From Mycobacterium sp. 1164966.3 (lineage in GTDB: Bacteria > Actinomycetota > Actinomycetes > Mycobacteriales > Mycobacteriaceae): a DNA stretch of 64,000 nt. Below are positions 24,324-34,608 of the stretch, in pieces. A program made the position numbers and the translations under genes. The first letter of the stretch is position 1, and the number at the start of each line of letters is the position of its first letter. Location of the stretch: NCBI RefSeq assembly GCF_001665395.1, contig NZ_LZSG01000042.1:57883-121882 (forward strand), read 5' to 3'. The notes beneath the pieces are model-generated. The model was not told the origin of the DNA. It saw only the letters and a list, made by a program, of their open reading frames with translations, and searched no databases.

Positions 24324-25216
24324 CGCAGCGTCCAGACGCCGGCGTGGGTGCCGACGATCGCCACCGTCGCATAGAGCAGCGCCTGGTTGATCTCGCCCTG
24401 AGTGCACAGCGACGCGTTGACGTGCACCGCGTTCAACGATGCGTCAGGCAGGATCAGCACCGCCGAACCGTACACGGCGCAGGCCTGGTTCACGCCCCGG
24501 CCGGGCAGCGTCGGCGAAGCCAGCAGCATCAGCGGGCCGCCACGCGTCGCGGACTCGTCGCGGTATCGGTCGGCGACGGCGTCGGTCTCCAGCCCGAGCA
24601 GCATGTAGCCATTGCCGGCGAACGCGGCCGGATCGCCGAGCTGCGCCTTGGTCACCGGGGTGCCGTCGGCGCGCCAGGCCGACAAACTGGTGCTCTTGAC
24701 CACCAGGCCGGTGTCGTTCTCGTTGGTCGGCAGCAACCCCACGGGAAACGCCGCCGGATAGGCAGCCGACGTTTTCGGGATCCGGTCCTGCGGCGAGTAG
24801 CCGTACACGCCGCGGACCTGGCTTCGGTCTTTCAGCGGACCCAGGCAGACCGTGCCGGTAAGCCGGCCGGGAGGTGCCGACAGCGGCGTGGTGATGTCGT
24901 GCACCTTGGTCATCGCCTCGTTGCAGCTGGTCATCGCGTCGGACTCCATTGGGTGTGCCAACGCGCCGTAGAGCCCGAACCGAATGTCCTCGGGTTTGGC
25001 GTGCGGCGCCTTCGGGTCCGTTGGCGAGGCGTCGACGTCGATCAGCACGTAGTCGTCGTCCCAGCGCAGATTCGACACGGACATGTTCCAGCCCAGCAAA
25101 CCCAGCGATTCACCGAGCCGCGCAGCCTGAGCACCGTAGGGCCGAGTGGCGTGGTTCGAACCCGAGCAACCCAGCAGACAGGCCGCCAGGCAGGCCAGAG
25201 CGATGAACATGCGCAC
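24320..25216 (-). CDS. Lipoprotein of unknown function (Rv0381c homologue)
   Basis: 298 residues. The N-terminus FIALACLAACLLGCSGSN is a lipoprotein signal peptide with lipobox LLGC, so the mature protein is anchored outside the cytoplasmic membrane through Cys. The rest is a soluble domain without recognised motifs; it contains four further cysteines. GTG 25216 is used; ATG 25210 is possible. It lies 10 nt after pyrE and overlaps the methyltransferase start by 4 nt. Confidence 0.8.
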   Translation of the reverse strand: MRMFIALACLAACLLGCSGSNHATRPYGAQAARLGESLGLLGWNMSVSNLRWDDDYVLIDVDASPTDPKAPHAKPEDIRFGLYGALAHPMESDAMTSCNEAMTKVHDITTPLSAPPGRLTGTVCLGPLKDRSQVRGVYGYSPQDRIPKTSAAYPAAFPVGLLPTNENDTGLVVKSTSLSAWRADGTPVTKAQLGDPAAFAGNGYMLLGLETDAVADRYRDESATRGGPLMLLASPTLPGRGVNQACAVYGSAVLILPDASLNAVHVNASLCTQGEINQALLYATVAIVGTHAGVWTLR

Positions 25217-25226
25217 CGGTAGCTAC

Positions 25227-25766
25227 CTAGCTCAGCCCCAGATCGGCCAGACCCAGCACGCTGCGGTACGGCAGGCCTTCAGCTTCGATGGCCTGCGCGG
25301 CGCCGGTGTCGCGGTCCACGACGGTGGCCACGCCGACGACCTCCCCGCCCGCGTCTCGGACGGCACGCACCGCCGTCAGCGCCGAGCCTCCGGTGGTGCT
25401 GGTGTCCTCCACCACCAGCGCGCGCCGGCCGGACACCTCGGAGCCCTCGATAAGGCGTTGCAGGCCATGGGTTTTCACCGACTTCCGGACCACGAACGCG
25501 TCGACGGGGCGGCCGGGAGCGTGCATGATGGCCGTCGCCACCGGATCAGCGCCCAGAGTCAGGCCGCCGACGACGGCGTAGTCCCAGTCGTCGGTGAGTT
25601 CGCGCATCAGGCGGCCGATAAGTGCGGACGCCCGGTGATGCAGGGTGGCGCGGCGCAGGTCGACGTAATAGTCGGCCTCCTTGCCCGACGACAGCGTGAC
25701 GCGACCGTGTACCAGCGAGAGTCGGCGCACCAGCTCGGCCAACTCCTCCCGGTCAGGTTCGGCCAC
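25227..25766 (-). CDS. pyrE: Orotate phosphoribosyltransferase
   Basis: 179 residues. ALVVEDTSTTGGSALTAVRAV is the PRPP-binding loop, and YYVDLRRATLHHRASALIG the conserved N-terminal part. It converts orotate and PRPP to OMP in pyrimidine synthesis. The H37Rv counterpart is Rv0382c (also called umpA). GTG 25766 gives a 14-nt overlap with the upstream SDR gene, implying translational coupling. Confidence 0.93.
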   Translation of the reverse strand: MAEPDREELAELVRRLSLVHGRVTLSSGKEADYYVDLRRATLHHRASALIGRLMRELTDDWDYAVVGGLTLGADPVATAIMHAPGRPVDAFVVRKSVKTHGLQRLIEGSEVSGRRALVVEDTSTTGGSALTAVRAVRDAGGEVVGVATVVDRDTGAAQAIEAEGLPYRSVLGLADLGLS

Positions 25767-26526
25767 GGCCGCCGCCGACTCGTCTGCCCGTGAGCCGCAA
25801 CAGGTTTCGCGGCATGAGGCGCCCGGCGGTGACGATCGCCTTGTACTGCATGCTCGGGACGATGATCACCTTGCCGCGCGCGATCTCGGCCAGGCTTTCG
25901 CTGACCACGTCGTCGACCTCGAGCCACATGAACGACGGCACCTTGGGCTGATCGATCCCGGCCCGGGTGTGGAATTCGGTGTGCACGAAACCAGGACATA
26001 CGGCGTGCACGCTCACGCCGGTGCCCTGTAATCCCCCGGCCAGGCCCTCGGAGAACGAGATCACCCAGGCTTTGGACGCCGAATAGGTCGACCCGCGGCC
26101 GGGCACCAAGCCGGCCACGCTGGCGATGTTGATGACGGTGCCGGCGCCGACGTCGAGCATGGCCGGCAAAGCGGCCCGGGTCAGGTGCATCACCGCGGTG
26201 ACGTTCACGTCGAGCTGCTTTTGCAGCAGTGCGGGCTCGGCCGTCCAGAATTCGCCCGATGTGCCGAAACCGGCGTTGTTCACCAAGACCCGCACTCCGG
26301 CGGACAGCCGGTCGGCGACTTTGTCACGGTCGGTGGCGTCGGCCAGGTCCGCGGGCAGCACCTCGATGTGCCCGGCATCCGCCCGTAGCTCTTCGGCCAG
26401 CCGGGTCATCCGGTCGACGTCGCGGGCGACCAGCACCAGGTCATATCCGTCGCGGGCGTAGCGTCGCGCGTAGCCGGCGCCGATCCCGGAGGTAGGTCCG
26501 GTGATCAGGGCGACAGGGCGTGGCAT
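25753..26526 (-). CDS. Short-chain dehydrogenase/reductase
   Basis: 257 residues. Nucleotide-binding TGPTSGIGAGYA (residues 9-20), NNAGFG, NIASVAG and STYSASKAW (Tyr-x-x-x-Lys) make this a classical SDR with an NADP-favouring RD at the end of the second strand (VARDVDR). Substrate unknown. It sits between ttfA and pyrE and overlaps pyrE by 14 nt. I do not recall an SDR at this point in H37Rv, so it may be a lineage-specific insertion into the operon. Confidence 0.85.
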   Translation of the reverse strand: MPRPVALITGPTSGIGAGYARRYARDGYDLVLVARDVDRMTRLAEELRADAGHIEVLPADLADATDRDKVADRLSAGVRVLVNNAGFGTSGEFWTAEPALLQKQLDVNVTAVMHLTRAALPAMLDVGAGTVINIASVAGLVPGRGSTYSASKAWVISFSEGLAGGLQGTGVSVHAVCPGFVHTEFHTRAGIDQPKVPSFMWLEVDDVVSESLAEIARGKVIIVPSMQYKAIVTAGRLMPRNLLRLTGRRVGGGRGRT

Positions 26527-26570
26527 GAGCGATAGTGTACTGAGCCGGCCCGCACCCGCCGGGAGCGCAA

Positions 26571-27419
26571 TCAGTGCTGATAGTTGGTGGCCTGTTGGCC
26601 GTTGCGCCCGGTTGGCGGCTGGCGGCGGGAGCCCTGCGAATGACCCTCGTCGCGGTGGATCGGCTCGGGGCGGCGGCCCGACTCGGACAGCAACCCGGCC
26701 ACGTCGGTCCCGGACCGCCGAGGCGGCAACTCTGCGCGTGCCGCCGGGGCCAGCGGCCGGCTCGGGGCCGCAACACGCGGCGCCGGCGCTGCTTCCTGCG
26801 GGGTGTCCTGGGGCAGCGGCGGCAGCACCCGCAACAAGTCGTTGAACTGACGCACGGTGCGCAGACCCTCGTCCCACTGGACGCGGGTGCTGCTGATCGG
26901 CATGCTGATCAACGTCCAGTTCTGCTCGTTCCACATGATCTCGGCGCAGTCGGGTGCGGTGTGCGCGAAGGTGACCATGCGCCGGTCGCAGGCGCGGCGG
27001 GCGGCATCCAGGTTGGTGGAATACACCATCCGCGGCCCGATCGCACCGAGCAGCCAAATGTCGCTCTCCCGTGGCTCTTTGAGTCCTTTGAGCCGCAGGT
27101 CCACCACGACGTTGGTGCCCACCTTGCGGTGCAGCGCGATCACCGTCGCGACCTCCTCGAGGTCGAAGATGTACACCGCCTCGCCGCGGATCTGGCCCAG
27201 CACGACGTTCTGGGCGACCACGTCGCCGACCGTCGACATCACGCCGCGCTTCCACCGCTGCAGGATCTCGGTCGACTCGCGTTCGTAGTCGAACCCGTGC
27301 GACCGCGCCCAGGATTTGCGGCGCCTACTTCGCCCGCGACGTCGATCGATGTCGACGTACAACAACACCGCCGCACCGACGAAGCACAGTGCGGACAGCG
27401 TGAACCAAAGCGGAACCAT
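26571..27419 (-). CDS. ttfA: Trehalose monomycolate transport factor TtfA
   Basis: 282 residues. An N-terminal membrane helix (LWFTLSALCFVGAAVLLYVDI, about residues 4-24) is followed by a basic stretch, a cytosolic domain of about 180 residues (including VMSTVGDVVAQNVVLGQIRG and LDAARRACDRRMVTFAHT) and a disordered Pro/Arg-rich tail. In H37Rv Rv0383c (TtfA) binds MmpL3 and is needed to export trehalose monomycolate. Placement between clpB and pyrE matches. The gene follows clpB after a 165-bp gap containing a repeat copy. Confidence 0.88.
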   Translation of the reverse strand: MVPLWFTLSALCFVGAAVLLYVDIDRRRGRSRRRKSWARSHGFDYERESTEILQRWKRGVMSTVGDVVAQNVVLGQIRGEAVYIFDLEEVATVIALHRKVGTNVVVDLRLKGLKEPRESDIWLLGAIGPRMVYSTNLDAARRACDRRMVTFAHTAPDCAEIMWNEQNWTLISMPISSTRVQWDEGLRTVRQFNDLLRVLPPLPQDTPQEAAPAPRVAAPSRPLAPAARAELPPRRSGTDVAGLLSESGRRPEPIHRDEGHSQGSRRQPPTGRNGQQATNYQH

Positions 27420-27537
27420 CCCACACAGGGTATCTGCTGTTGGCCCGGAACCGAGAATCCGACCAGGTCACAACCGAATTACAAGACGCCGAATGTGGAC
27501 CTGTCAGCTTCGCCCCGCTCAGCAGCCGCTAGCCCAG

Positions 27538-27584
27538 ATGGTGGCGACCCGCATCGCCCGGCTTCGCCGCGCTCGCGATCGCCA

Positions 27585-27585
<1 letters not shown>
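27538..27585. repeat. Dispersed single copy of the 56-bp repeat unit, inverse orientation
   Basis: GGTGGCGACCCGCATCGCCC followed by GGCTTCGCCGCGCTCGCGAT and CGCCAC is the reverse complement of the unit at 278-418. It abuts the clpB stop codon and could act in clpB termination. Confidence 0.8.
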
Positions 27586-30131
<2,546 letters not shown>

Positions 30132-30191
30132 GAACTACCTCCGTTCGGTAAGTCTGAAAAAATGCTTGTCGCGTTGTTCAACGCCGTCAAG

Positions 30192-30212
30192 GTTGAGTCT
30201 GTTCCGCTCAAG
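30192..30212 (-). promoter_or_regulatory. HspR operator (HAIR) of clpB
   Basis: On the clpB strand the site reads CTTGAGC-N7-ACTCAAC, against the HAIR consensus CTTGAGT-N7-ACTCAAG: 12 of 14 positions match. It lies 61 nt before clpB and 76 nt before the divergent vapB-like gene. Confidence 0.88.
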
Positions 30213-30260
30213 TTTATCTGAGCGCGCCACAGCGATCGTTCAAACTCTGCCCACGGCTTG

Positions 30261-30281
30261 GTGTCACACCGGTGTTACACT
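30261..30281 (+). promoter_or_regulatory. Palindromic operator and -10 of the first vapBC module
   Basis: GTGTCACACCGGTGTTACAC (30261-30280) is palindromic except for one mismatched pair and contains the half-site GTGTNACAC twice. It overlaps TACACT (30276-30281), a -10 box ending 6 nt before the GTG at 30288. Antitoxin binding here would shut the promoter. Confidence 0.7.
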
Positions 30282-30287
30282 GTTCTC

Positions 30288-30560
30288 GTGCCTACTACAC
30301 GCCGCCGACATGCCATCACGGAGACACCGCCCGTCGAAGCGGCCCTGGACGAGCTGCGCCGCGAGCTGGGCACGGATCGTGTCGAGCTCGGGGAGCTTGT
30401 CATCCTCGGCGCCGCTGCAAAACTCGCGTCAATCCGCGCAGAGCGTGATAGCGATGCGAGGCTCCGACGCCGGTTGGCGGACCGAGTGCGATCGCACAGC
30501 CTTCCGGTCGACGTGCATGCGGCAGAAATCGCGCGCCAGACTGGATGGGCGCGCGGGTGA
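30288..30560 (+). CDS. VapB-like antitoxin
   Basis: 90 residues from a GTG next to a -10 box. The N-terminus RRRHAITETPPVEAALDELR is followed by a helical, Arg-rich part (IRAERDSDARLRRRLADRV); I recognise the type by position and by similarity to mycobacterial VapB-like antitoxins rather than by a clear ribbon-helix-helix motif. It should bind and silence the PIN toxin encoded by the next gene and repress the operon through the palindrome upstream. Its stop overlaps the toxin GTG (GTGA). Confidence 0.75.
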   Translation: MPTTRRRHAITETPPVEAALDELRRELGTDRVELGELVILGAAAKLASIRAERDSDARLRRRLADRVRSHSLPVDVHAAEIARQTGWARG

Positions 30561-30985
30561 GCGTTGAGCTGCTGCTTGACAATTCGGCGTTCGTTCGACT
30601 GGCCTCGCCAACACTGGACGAGCGACGGGCGCACGAGATCGCCGACGCGCTCGAGCAGCGCCGCGTGGGCGTCTGTCTGCCATTCCTGCTCGAGGCCGGA
30701 TACTCGGCACGCAGCTCGAAAGATCACGATGAACTCCTGAGCGAGTTGATGGCATTGCCGATGCTGCACATCGACGCCGAGGTCGAGCGACGTGCGGTCG
30801 ACGCGCGACGTCAACTCGCCCGCGCAGGGCACCATCGGCTTCCGCCGGTCGATCTCATCATGTCCGCGCTGGCGGATCGGCACGGCGTCGGAGTGCTGCA
30901 CTACGACCGCGACTACGACACTCTCGCCACGAGGACGGACCTTCGTTTCGCGAGCGTCTGGCTGGCAACGCGCGGCAGCCTTTGA
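30557..30985 (+). CDS. VapC-type PIN-domain ribonuclease toxin
   Basis: 142 residues. LLLDNSAFVRL carries the first catalytic Asp, FLLEAGYSAR the conserved Glu, and VDLIMSALADRHGVGVLHYDRDYDTLA the remaining Asp residues of the PIN active site, which holds Mg(II) and cuts RNA. The GTG at 30557 overlaps the antitoxin stop; an ATG at 30545 would add four residues. RNA target unknown. A second vapBC pair follows 36 nt later. Confidence 0.88.
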   Translation: MSVELLLDNSAFVRLASPTLDERRAHEIADALEQRRVGVCLPFLLEAGYSARSSKDHDELLSELMALPMLHIDAEVERRAVDARRQLARAGHHRLPPVDLIMSALADRHGVGVLHYDRDYDTLATRTDLRFASVWLATRGSL

Positions 30986-30993
30986 TTACAGGT

Positions 30994-31014
30994 CATCAAT
31001 CTGTGATGTATGTT
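30994..31014 (+). promoter_or_regulatory. Promoter of the second vapBC module
   Basis: An inverted repeat CATCA-ATCTG-TGATG (30994-31008) adjoins TATGTT (31009-31014), a -10 box ending 7 nt before the ATG at 31022. So the second module has its own, probably autoregulated, leaderless promoter. Confidence 0.55.
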
Positions 31015-31021
31015 GTGGTGT

Positions 31022-31279
31022 ATGAAGCGCACGAACATTTACCTCGACGAAGAGCAGACGGCGGCGCTCGACCGGCTGGCAGTGCAAGAGGGCGTGTCCC
31101 GTGCCGAAATAATCCGCCAACTCCTGAACAGGGTGCTGGCGAGTTCCGAAGACAGTCTCGCCTCAGACCTGCACGCGATCGAGCGTTCGTTCGGCGCTCT
31201 GCGGGATGTTGACGTGCCGGTGCGCGGCCAAGGCGGGCGCGAAGAGCATTTGGCACGAATCTGGGGCCGCTCGTCGTGA
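31022..31279 (+). CDS. Ribbon-helix-helix VapB antitoxin
   Basis: 85 residues. MKRTNIYLDEEQTAALDRLA followed by GVSRAEIIRQLLN is a clear ribbon-helix-helix DNA-binding domain. The C-terminus (VRGQGGREEHLARIWGRSS) is the expected toxin-binding tail. ATG 31022 is chosen over 31010 because the -10 box TATGTT ends at 31014. Overlaps the toxin gene by 4 nt (GTGA). Confidence 0.9.
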   Translation: MKRTNIYLDEEQTAALDRLAVQEGVSRAEIIRQLLNRVLASSEDSLASDLHAIERSFGALRDVDVPVRGQGGREEHLARIWGRSS

Positions 31280-31665
31280 TCCTGGTCGACTCGGACGTGT
31301 TGATCGCGCATCTCCGCGGGTTCGGCGCTGCCCGAGACTGGCTCGTCGGCGCCCGAAAGAACGGGCCGCTCGCGGTCAGCGTGGTGTCGATAGCCGAGCT
31401 CGTCGGCGGCATGCGGTCAGTCGAGCGTCGCGAAGTATGGCAATTGCTTTCATCCTTTCGCGCAGAACCGGCCACCGAGATCGTCGCTCGTCGGGCCGGC
31501 GAGCTGATGCGCCGATATCGCCGCAGCCACACCGGCATTGGGCTAGCCGACTACCTCATCGCAGCGACCGCGGATGTCAAGGGGATACAGCTGGCAACGC
31601 TCAACGTCCGACACTTTCCGATGTTCGAAGATCTGCGACCACCATTTGCGGCCCCGGCTGAGTAG
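31276..31665 (+). CDS. VapC PIN-domain toxin
   Basis: 129 residues. ILVDSDVLIAHLRG, SVVSIAELVGGMR, and IGLADYLIAATADVKGIQLATLNVRHFPMF give the four acidic residues of the PIN active site in canonical order. It should be a Mg-dependent ribonuclease neutralised by the preceding antitoxin. The start is a GTG at 31276. The two toxins share only the general PIN pattern, so the modules are not a recent duplication. Confidence 0.92.
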   Translation: MILVDSDVLIAHLRGFGAARDWLVGARKNGPLAVSVVSIAELVGGMRSVERREVWQLLSSFRAEPATEIVARRAGELMRRYRRSHTGIGLADYLIAATADVKGIQLATLNVRHFPMFEDLRPPFAAPAE

Positions 31666-31674
31666 CCTCTCAGC

Positions 31675-31840
31675 CTAGTGCGTGTCGATCAACTGGCTGC
31701 GGTCGAGTCTTGTGAGTAGTAGTGCGATTTGGCTGAGGTAGAGGAAGCCTTCGTGCGCGGCGAGGGTCGTTTCGTAGTGCCGGTCGATGCGGCGGCAGTG
31801 GTTGAGTCAGCCGTTGGTGGGTTCGACTACCCGCCGACCG
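31675..31840 (-). pseudogene. C-terminal remnant of an IS5-type transposase
   Basis: On the minus strand the frame reads RRVVEPTNG, then a TGA in place of the usual Trp codon, then LNHCRRIDRHYETTLAAHEG and FLYLSQIALLLTRLDRSQ up to a TAG at 31675. RRVVE-x-T-x-x-W-L-N-x-x-R-R followed by a Tyr-Glu pair is the C-terminal signature of IS5-group DDE transposases. Only about 53 codons remain; no N-terminal part or inverted terminal repeats are seen. Not functional. Confidence 0.8.
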
Positions 31841-31841
31841 C

Positions 31842-32015
31842 ATATTCAGTTGTGGTGGCGGGCATATCGCCGACAGAGACACCAACGCCGCGGTGAATCT
31901 GGCCCGCTGGGGCCACACCCACCACGACCACCATCGACGCCCGGACCCCCAAGCAGGAGGCCGGGCCAACAATGCCCGCCGACGGGACGGCGCTGACCAA
32001 CACCCCTGTTGGTGA
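31842..32015 (+). pseudogene. C-terminal remnant of a TnpB-type (IS605/IS607) protein
   Basis: The plus strand reads FSCGGGHIADRDTNAAVNLA then RWGHTHHD, a basic tail and TGA at 32013. C-G-x-G/H-x-x-DRD-x-NAA-x-N-L is the zinc-ribbon and RuvC-III end of TnpB. The first Cys pair and everything upstream are lost. It is fused directly to the IS5 remnant on the other strand. A short stem (CGCCC-GAGAA-GGGCG, 32077-32091) after the stop may be left over from the guide-RNA end of the element. Confidence 0.75.
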
Positions 32016-32125
32016 AACCAGCCCGGATGACGCGGGAACCGACGTTCACACCGCACCTGCGGCCTGAACCGACGAACGCCCGAGAAGGGCGGTGCCGAAC
32101 ACTCAGTCGAGTTTTCGACACGCTT

Positions 32126-32131
32126 TAGAAT
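32126..32131 (+). promoter_or_regulatory. -10 box TAGAAT, leaderless layout
   Basis: TAGAAT ends 8 nt before the GTG at 32140 and shortly after the IS remnants. It supports GTG 32140 over the more upstream GTG at 32092. Confidence 0.6.
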
Positions 32132-32139
32132 CGAGGTCC

Positions 32140-33306
32140 GTGGGCTTAGAGGATCGAGACGCGTTGCAGGTTCTGCGTGACGCCTTCGACCAGCAGCCCA
32201 ACGGCAACGAACTCGTCGGGCGCTTCTATGCCCATTGGTTCGACCTCGACGTATCGGTGCGCGACCTGTTCCCGCCCGACATGGAGCATCAGCGGGCCGC
32301 GTTCGCCCACGCACTGCACTGGGTGTACGGCGAGCTGGTGGCTCAGCGGGCCGACGAGCCGGTCGCGTTTCTGGCCCAGCTCGGCCGCGATCATCGCAAA
32401 TACGGTGTGCTGCCGGCGCATTACGACACGCTGCGACGGGCGCTGTATGCCACGCTGCGCAGCCGGCTGGGCGACGTGTGGACCGATACCGTCGATGACG
32501 CCGCGACCCAATCGCTCAACCTGATCACCGGGGTGATGAGCGGCGCCGCCGACGCCGAGCAGGGACCGGCCTGGTGGGACGGCGAGGTAGCCGAGCACCT
32601 CCGCGTATCCAGGGATCTCGCGGTTGTCCGGCTGCTCCTGGACCGCCCGATGCCCTACCACGCAGGCCAATACGTCAACGTCCACGTCCCGCAGTGCCCG
32701 CGCCGCTGGCGATATCTCAGCCCCGCCATTCCGGCCAACCCGGACGGCGCGATCGAGTTTCATATCCGGGTCGTGCCCGGCGGCTTGGTCAGCACCGCCA
32801 TCGTCAACGAAACTCGCCCCGGCGACCGGTGGCGATTGTCCAGCCCGCACGGCGCCATGCGAGTGAACCGCGACGGCGGCGACGTGCTGCTGGTGGCCGG
32901 CAGCACCGGGCTCGCGCCGTTGCGGGCGTTGATCATGGACCTCACCCGCTACGCAGAGAACCCGCGGGTGCATCTGTTCTTCGGCGCGCGCTACCGCTGC
33001 GAGCTCTACGACCTGCCCACGCTGTGGCAGATCGCGGCCCACAATCCGTGGCTGTCGGTCTCGCCGGTGTCGGAGTACAGCCGCGACCCGGCCTGGGCGG
33101 CCGACTACCCCGACGTGACGCCGCCACGCGGCCTGCACGTGCACCAAACCGGCCGGCTGCCCGAAGTGGTGACCAAGTACGGCGGCTGGGGTGACCGGCA
33201 GATCCTGATCTGCGGCGGACCGGCCATGGTCCGCGCCACCAAAGCCGCTCTGATTGCCAAAGGCGCTTCGCCGCAACGTATTCAGCACGATCCGCTATCC
33301 AGGTGA
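32140..33306 (+). CDS. Flavohemoprotein-like globin-reductase (Rv0385 homologue)
   Basis: 388 residues. The N-terminal globin domain (1-135) has the proximal His in RDHRKYGVLPAHY (His 85). The FAD domain contains YLSPAIPA and the NAD(P)H domain LLVAGSTGLAPLRALI and ILICGGPAMVRATKAAL. In H37Rv, Rv0385 belongs to the mycobacterial type II flavohemoglobins, which differ from the NO-dioxygenase type in haem pocket and FAD site, so NO detoxification should not be assumed. The FAD-binding RxYS motif reads RYLS here. It precedes the aldose epimerase gene by 13 nt. Confidence 0.86.
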   Translation: MGLEDRDALQVLRDAFDQQPNGNELVGRFYAHWFDLDVSVRDLFPPDMEHQRAAFAHALHWVYGELVAQRADEPVAFLAQLGRDHRKYGVLPAHYDTLRRALYATLRSRLGDVWTDTVDDAATQSLNLITGVMSGAADAEQGPAWWDGEVAEHLRVSRDLAVVRLLLDRPMPYHAGQYVNVHVPQCPRRWRYLSPAIPANPDGAIEFHIRVVPGGLVSTAIVNETRPGDRWRLSSPHGAMRVNRDGGDVLLVAGSTGLAPLRALIMDLTRYAENPRVHLFFGARYRCELYDLPTLWQIAAHNPWLSVSPVSEYSRDPAWAADYPDVTPPRGLHVHQTGRLPEVVTKYGGWGDRQILICGGPAMVRATKAALIAKGASPQRIQHDPLSR

Positions 33307-33319
33307 GTCGAGGTAAGCC

Positions 33320-34210
33320 ATGCATGTCGTCACCCTGCGTGATCCGTTGTCGCCGGTGGCCGCGCAGTTCGTACCGGAGGCCGGCATGATCGGCGTCTCG
33401 CTCACTGACTCCGACGTGGAACTGCTCGGCCAGCGGCGCGGTCTGGACGCCTACCTCAACGAGGGCAAGACGATGGGCATCCCGATCCTCTACCCGTGGG
33501 CAAATCGGTTGGGCTCCAACAGCTATAAGGTCGACGGCGAGGTCGTCACCTTGGAGCCGGGCGCTCGCGGGGTGCGCACCGACCCCAACGGGCTGCCGAT
33601 CCACGGCCTGCTCGCCGGCTACCGGGGCTGGCGAGTCATGAGCGAGACGGCCAACGAGCTGATCGCCGAAGTGGACTTCGGCGCCGACCCGGCGCTACTG
33701 GCCGGCTTCCCGTTCCCGCACCTGCTGGTGGTGCGGATGGAGCTGATCGACCGGACGTTGAGCGTGCACACCACCGTGGCGGCCACCACCGACAAGGCTG
33801 TGCCGCTGTGTTTCGGCTTTCACCCCTACCTTCGGTTGCCCGGAGTTCCGCGCAGCCAGTGGCGCATCGAAACGCCGGCAATGCGCCATCTACTCGTCGA
33901 CGACCGCGGACTGCCGACCGGCGCGAGCGCCATGCAGCCGGCCAGCTCGGAAACGTTGGGGGACAAGGCTTTCGACGACGGCTACGACGAGGTCGCCGAG
34001 GGTGCGGTGTTCGCGGTGTCCGGCGATGACCGCCGCATCGAGGTCCGCTTCGATCACGGCTTCCCGGCGGCGCAGATCTTCGCACCGACCGCCGAGGACC
34101 TGGTGTGTTTCGAGCCGATGGCCGCACCGACCGACGCGTTGCGCCGCGGCGGGTATTGGCGGGCACATCCCGGCGAGCCGGCGGTCGCCCAGTTCTCGAT
34201 TCGCGTCTAG
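33320..34210 (+). CDS. Aldose 1-epimerase family protein
   Basis: 296 residues. The galactose-mutarotase-like fold is indicated by IPILYPWANRLGSNSYKVDG, LPIHGLLAGYRGWRV, CFGFHPYLRLPG and a late DLVCFEPMAAPTDALRRG (Glu base). It interconverts alpha and beta anomers of a hexose. The ribosome site GAGGTAA precedes ATG 33320, and it is probably co-transcribed with the flavohemoprotein gene. It lies at the right breakpoint of the block inverted relative to H37Rv. The stop shares CTAG with the convergent hspR. Confidence 0.85.
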   Translation: MHVVTLRDPLSPVAAQFVPEAGMIGVSLTDSDVELLGQRRGLDAYLNEGKTMGIPILYPWANRLGSNSYKVDGEVVTLEPGARGVRTDPNGLPIHGLLAGYRGWRVMSETANELIAEVDFGADPALLAGFPFPHLLVVRMELIDRTLSVHTTVAATTDKAVPLCFGFHPYLRLPGVPRSQWRIETPAMRHLLVDDRGLPTGASAMQPASSETLGDKAFDDGYDEVAEGAVFAVSGDDRRIEVRFDHGFPAAQIFAPTAEDLVCFEPMAAPTDALRRGGYWRAHPGEPAVAQFSIRV

Positions 34211-34608
34211 CGCGCCCGGCGCGGTTTCCACACCACCAGAGCCGTGCTCTTCGGCACCACCGCGACCTCCCGGCGCTGGCGCTGGTTGGCCCGCAACGCG
34301 GCCAGTTCCTCGCTCATCTCCTGCAGCCTGGACTGCAGCGCCTCGACCTGGTTGGTGAGCTCGATGATCCGCTTGATGCCAGCCAGGTTGACGCCCTCGT
34401 CCTGCGAGAGCCGCTGGACCTCACGCAGCAGATCCACGTCATGCTCGGAATAGCGGCGCCCGCCACCTGAGGTGCGCTGCGGGCTGACCAGTCCGAGCCG
34501 GTCATAGGTGCGCAACGTCTGCGCATGCATGCCGGCCAGCTCGGCCGCCACCGAGATCAGAAAGGTCCGGGATTCCTCCTTGCGAGAGTTCCTCGAGTTT
34601 CCAGCCAT
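34207..34608 (-). CDS. hspR: HspR heat-shock repressor (MerR-type)
   Basis: 133 residues. FLISVAAELAGMHAQTLRTYDRLGL is the MerR-type helix-turn-helix, SGGGRRYSEHDVDLLREVQRL its wing, followed by a coiled coil (NQVEALQSRLQEMSEELAAL). HspR binds HAIR sites with DnaK as co-repressor and switches off dnaK and clpB when unfolded protein is scarce. Its ATG overlaps the dnaJ stop by one base (TGATG). HAIR sites are present before both dnaK and clpB in this window, closing the loop. Confidence 0.96.
   Translation of the reverse strand: MAGNSRNSRKEESRTFLISVAAELAGMHAQTLRTYDRLGLVSPQRTSGGGRRYSEHDVDLLREVQRLSQDEGVNLAGIKRIIELTNQVEALQSRLQEMSEELAALRANQRQRREVAVVPKSTALVVWKPRRAR

Noticed and set aside
32092..32139. 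Upstream GTG 32092 as start of the flavohemoprotein
   Set aside because: The added residues have no family similarity and overlie the IS remnant and the TAGAAT promoter box.
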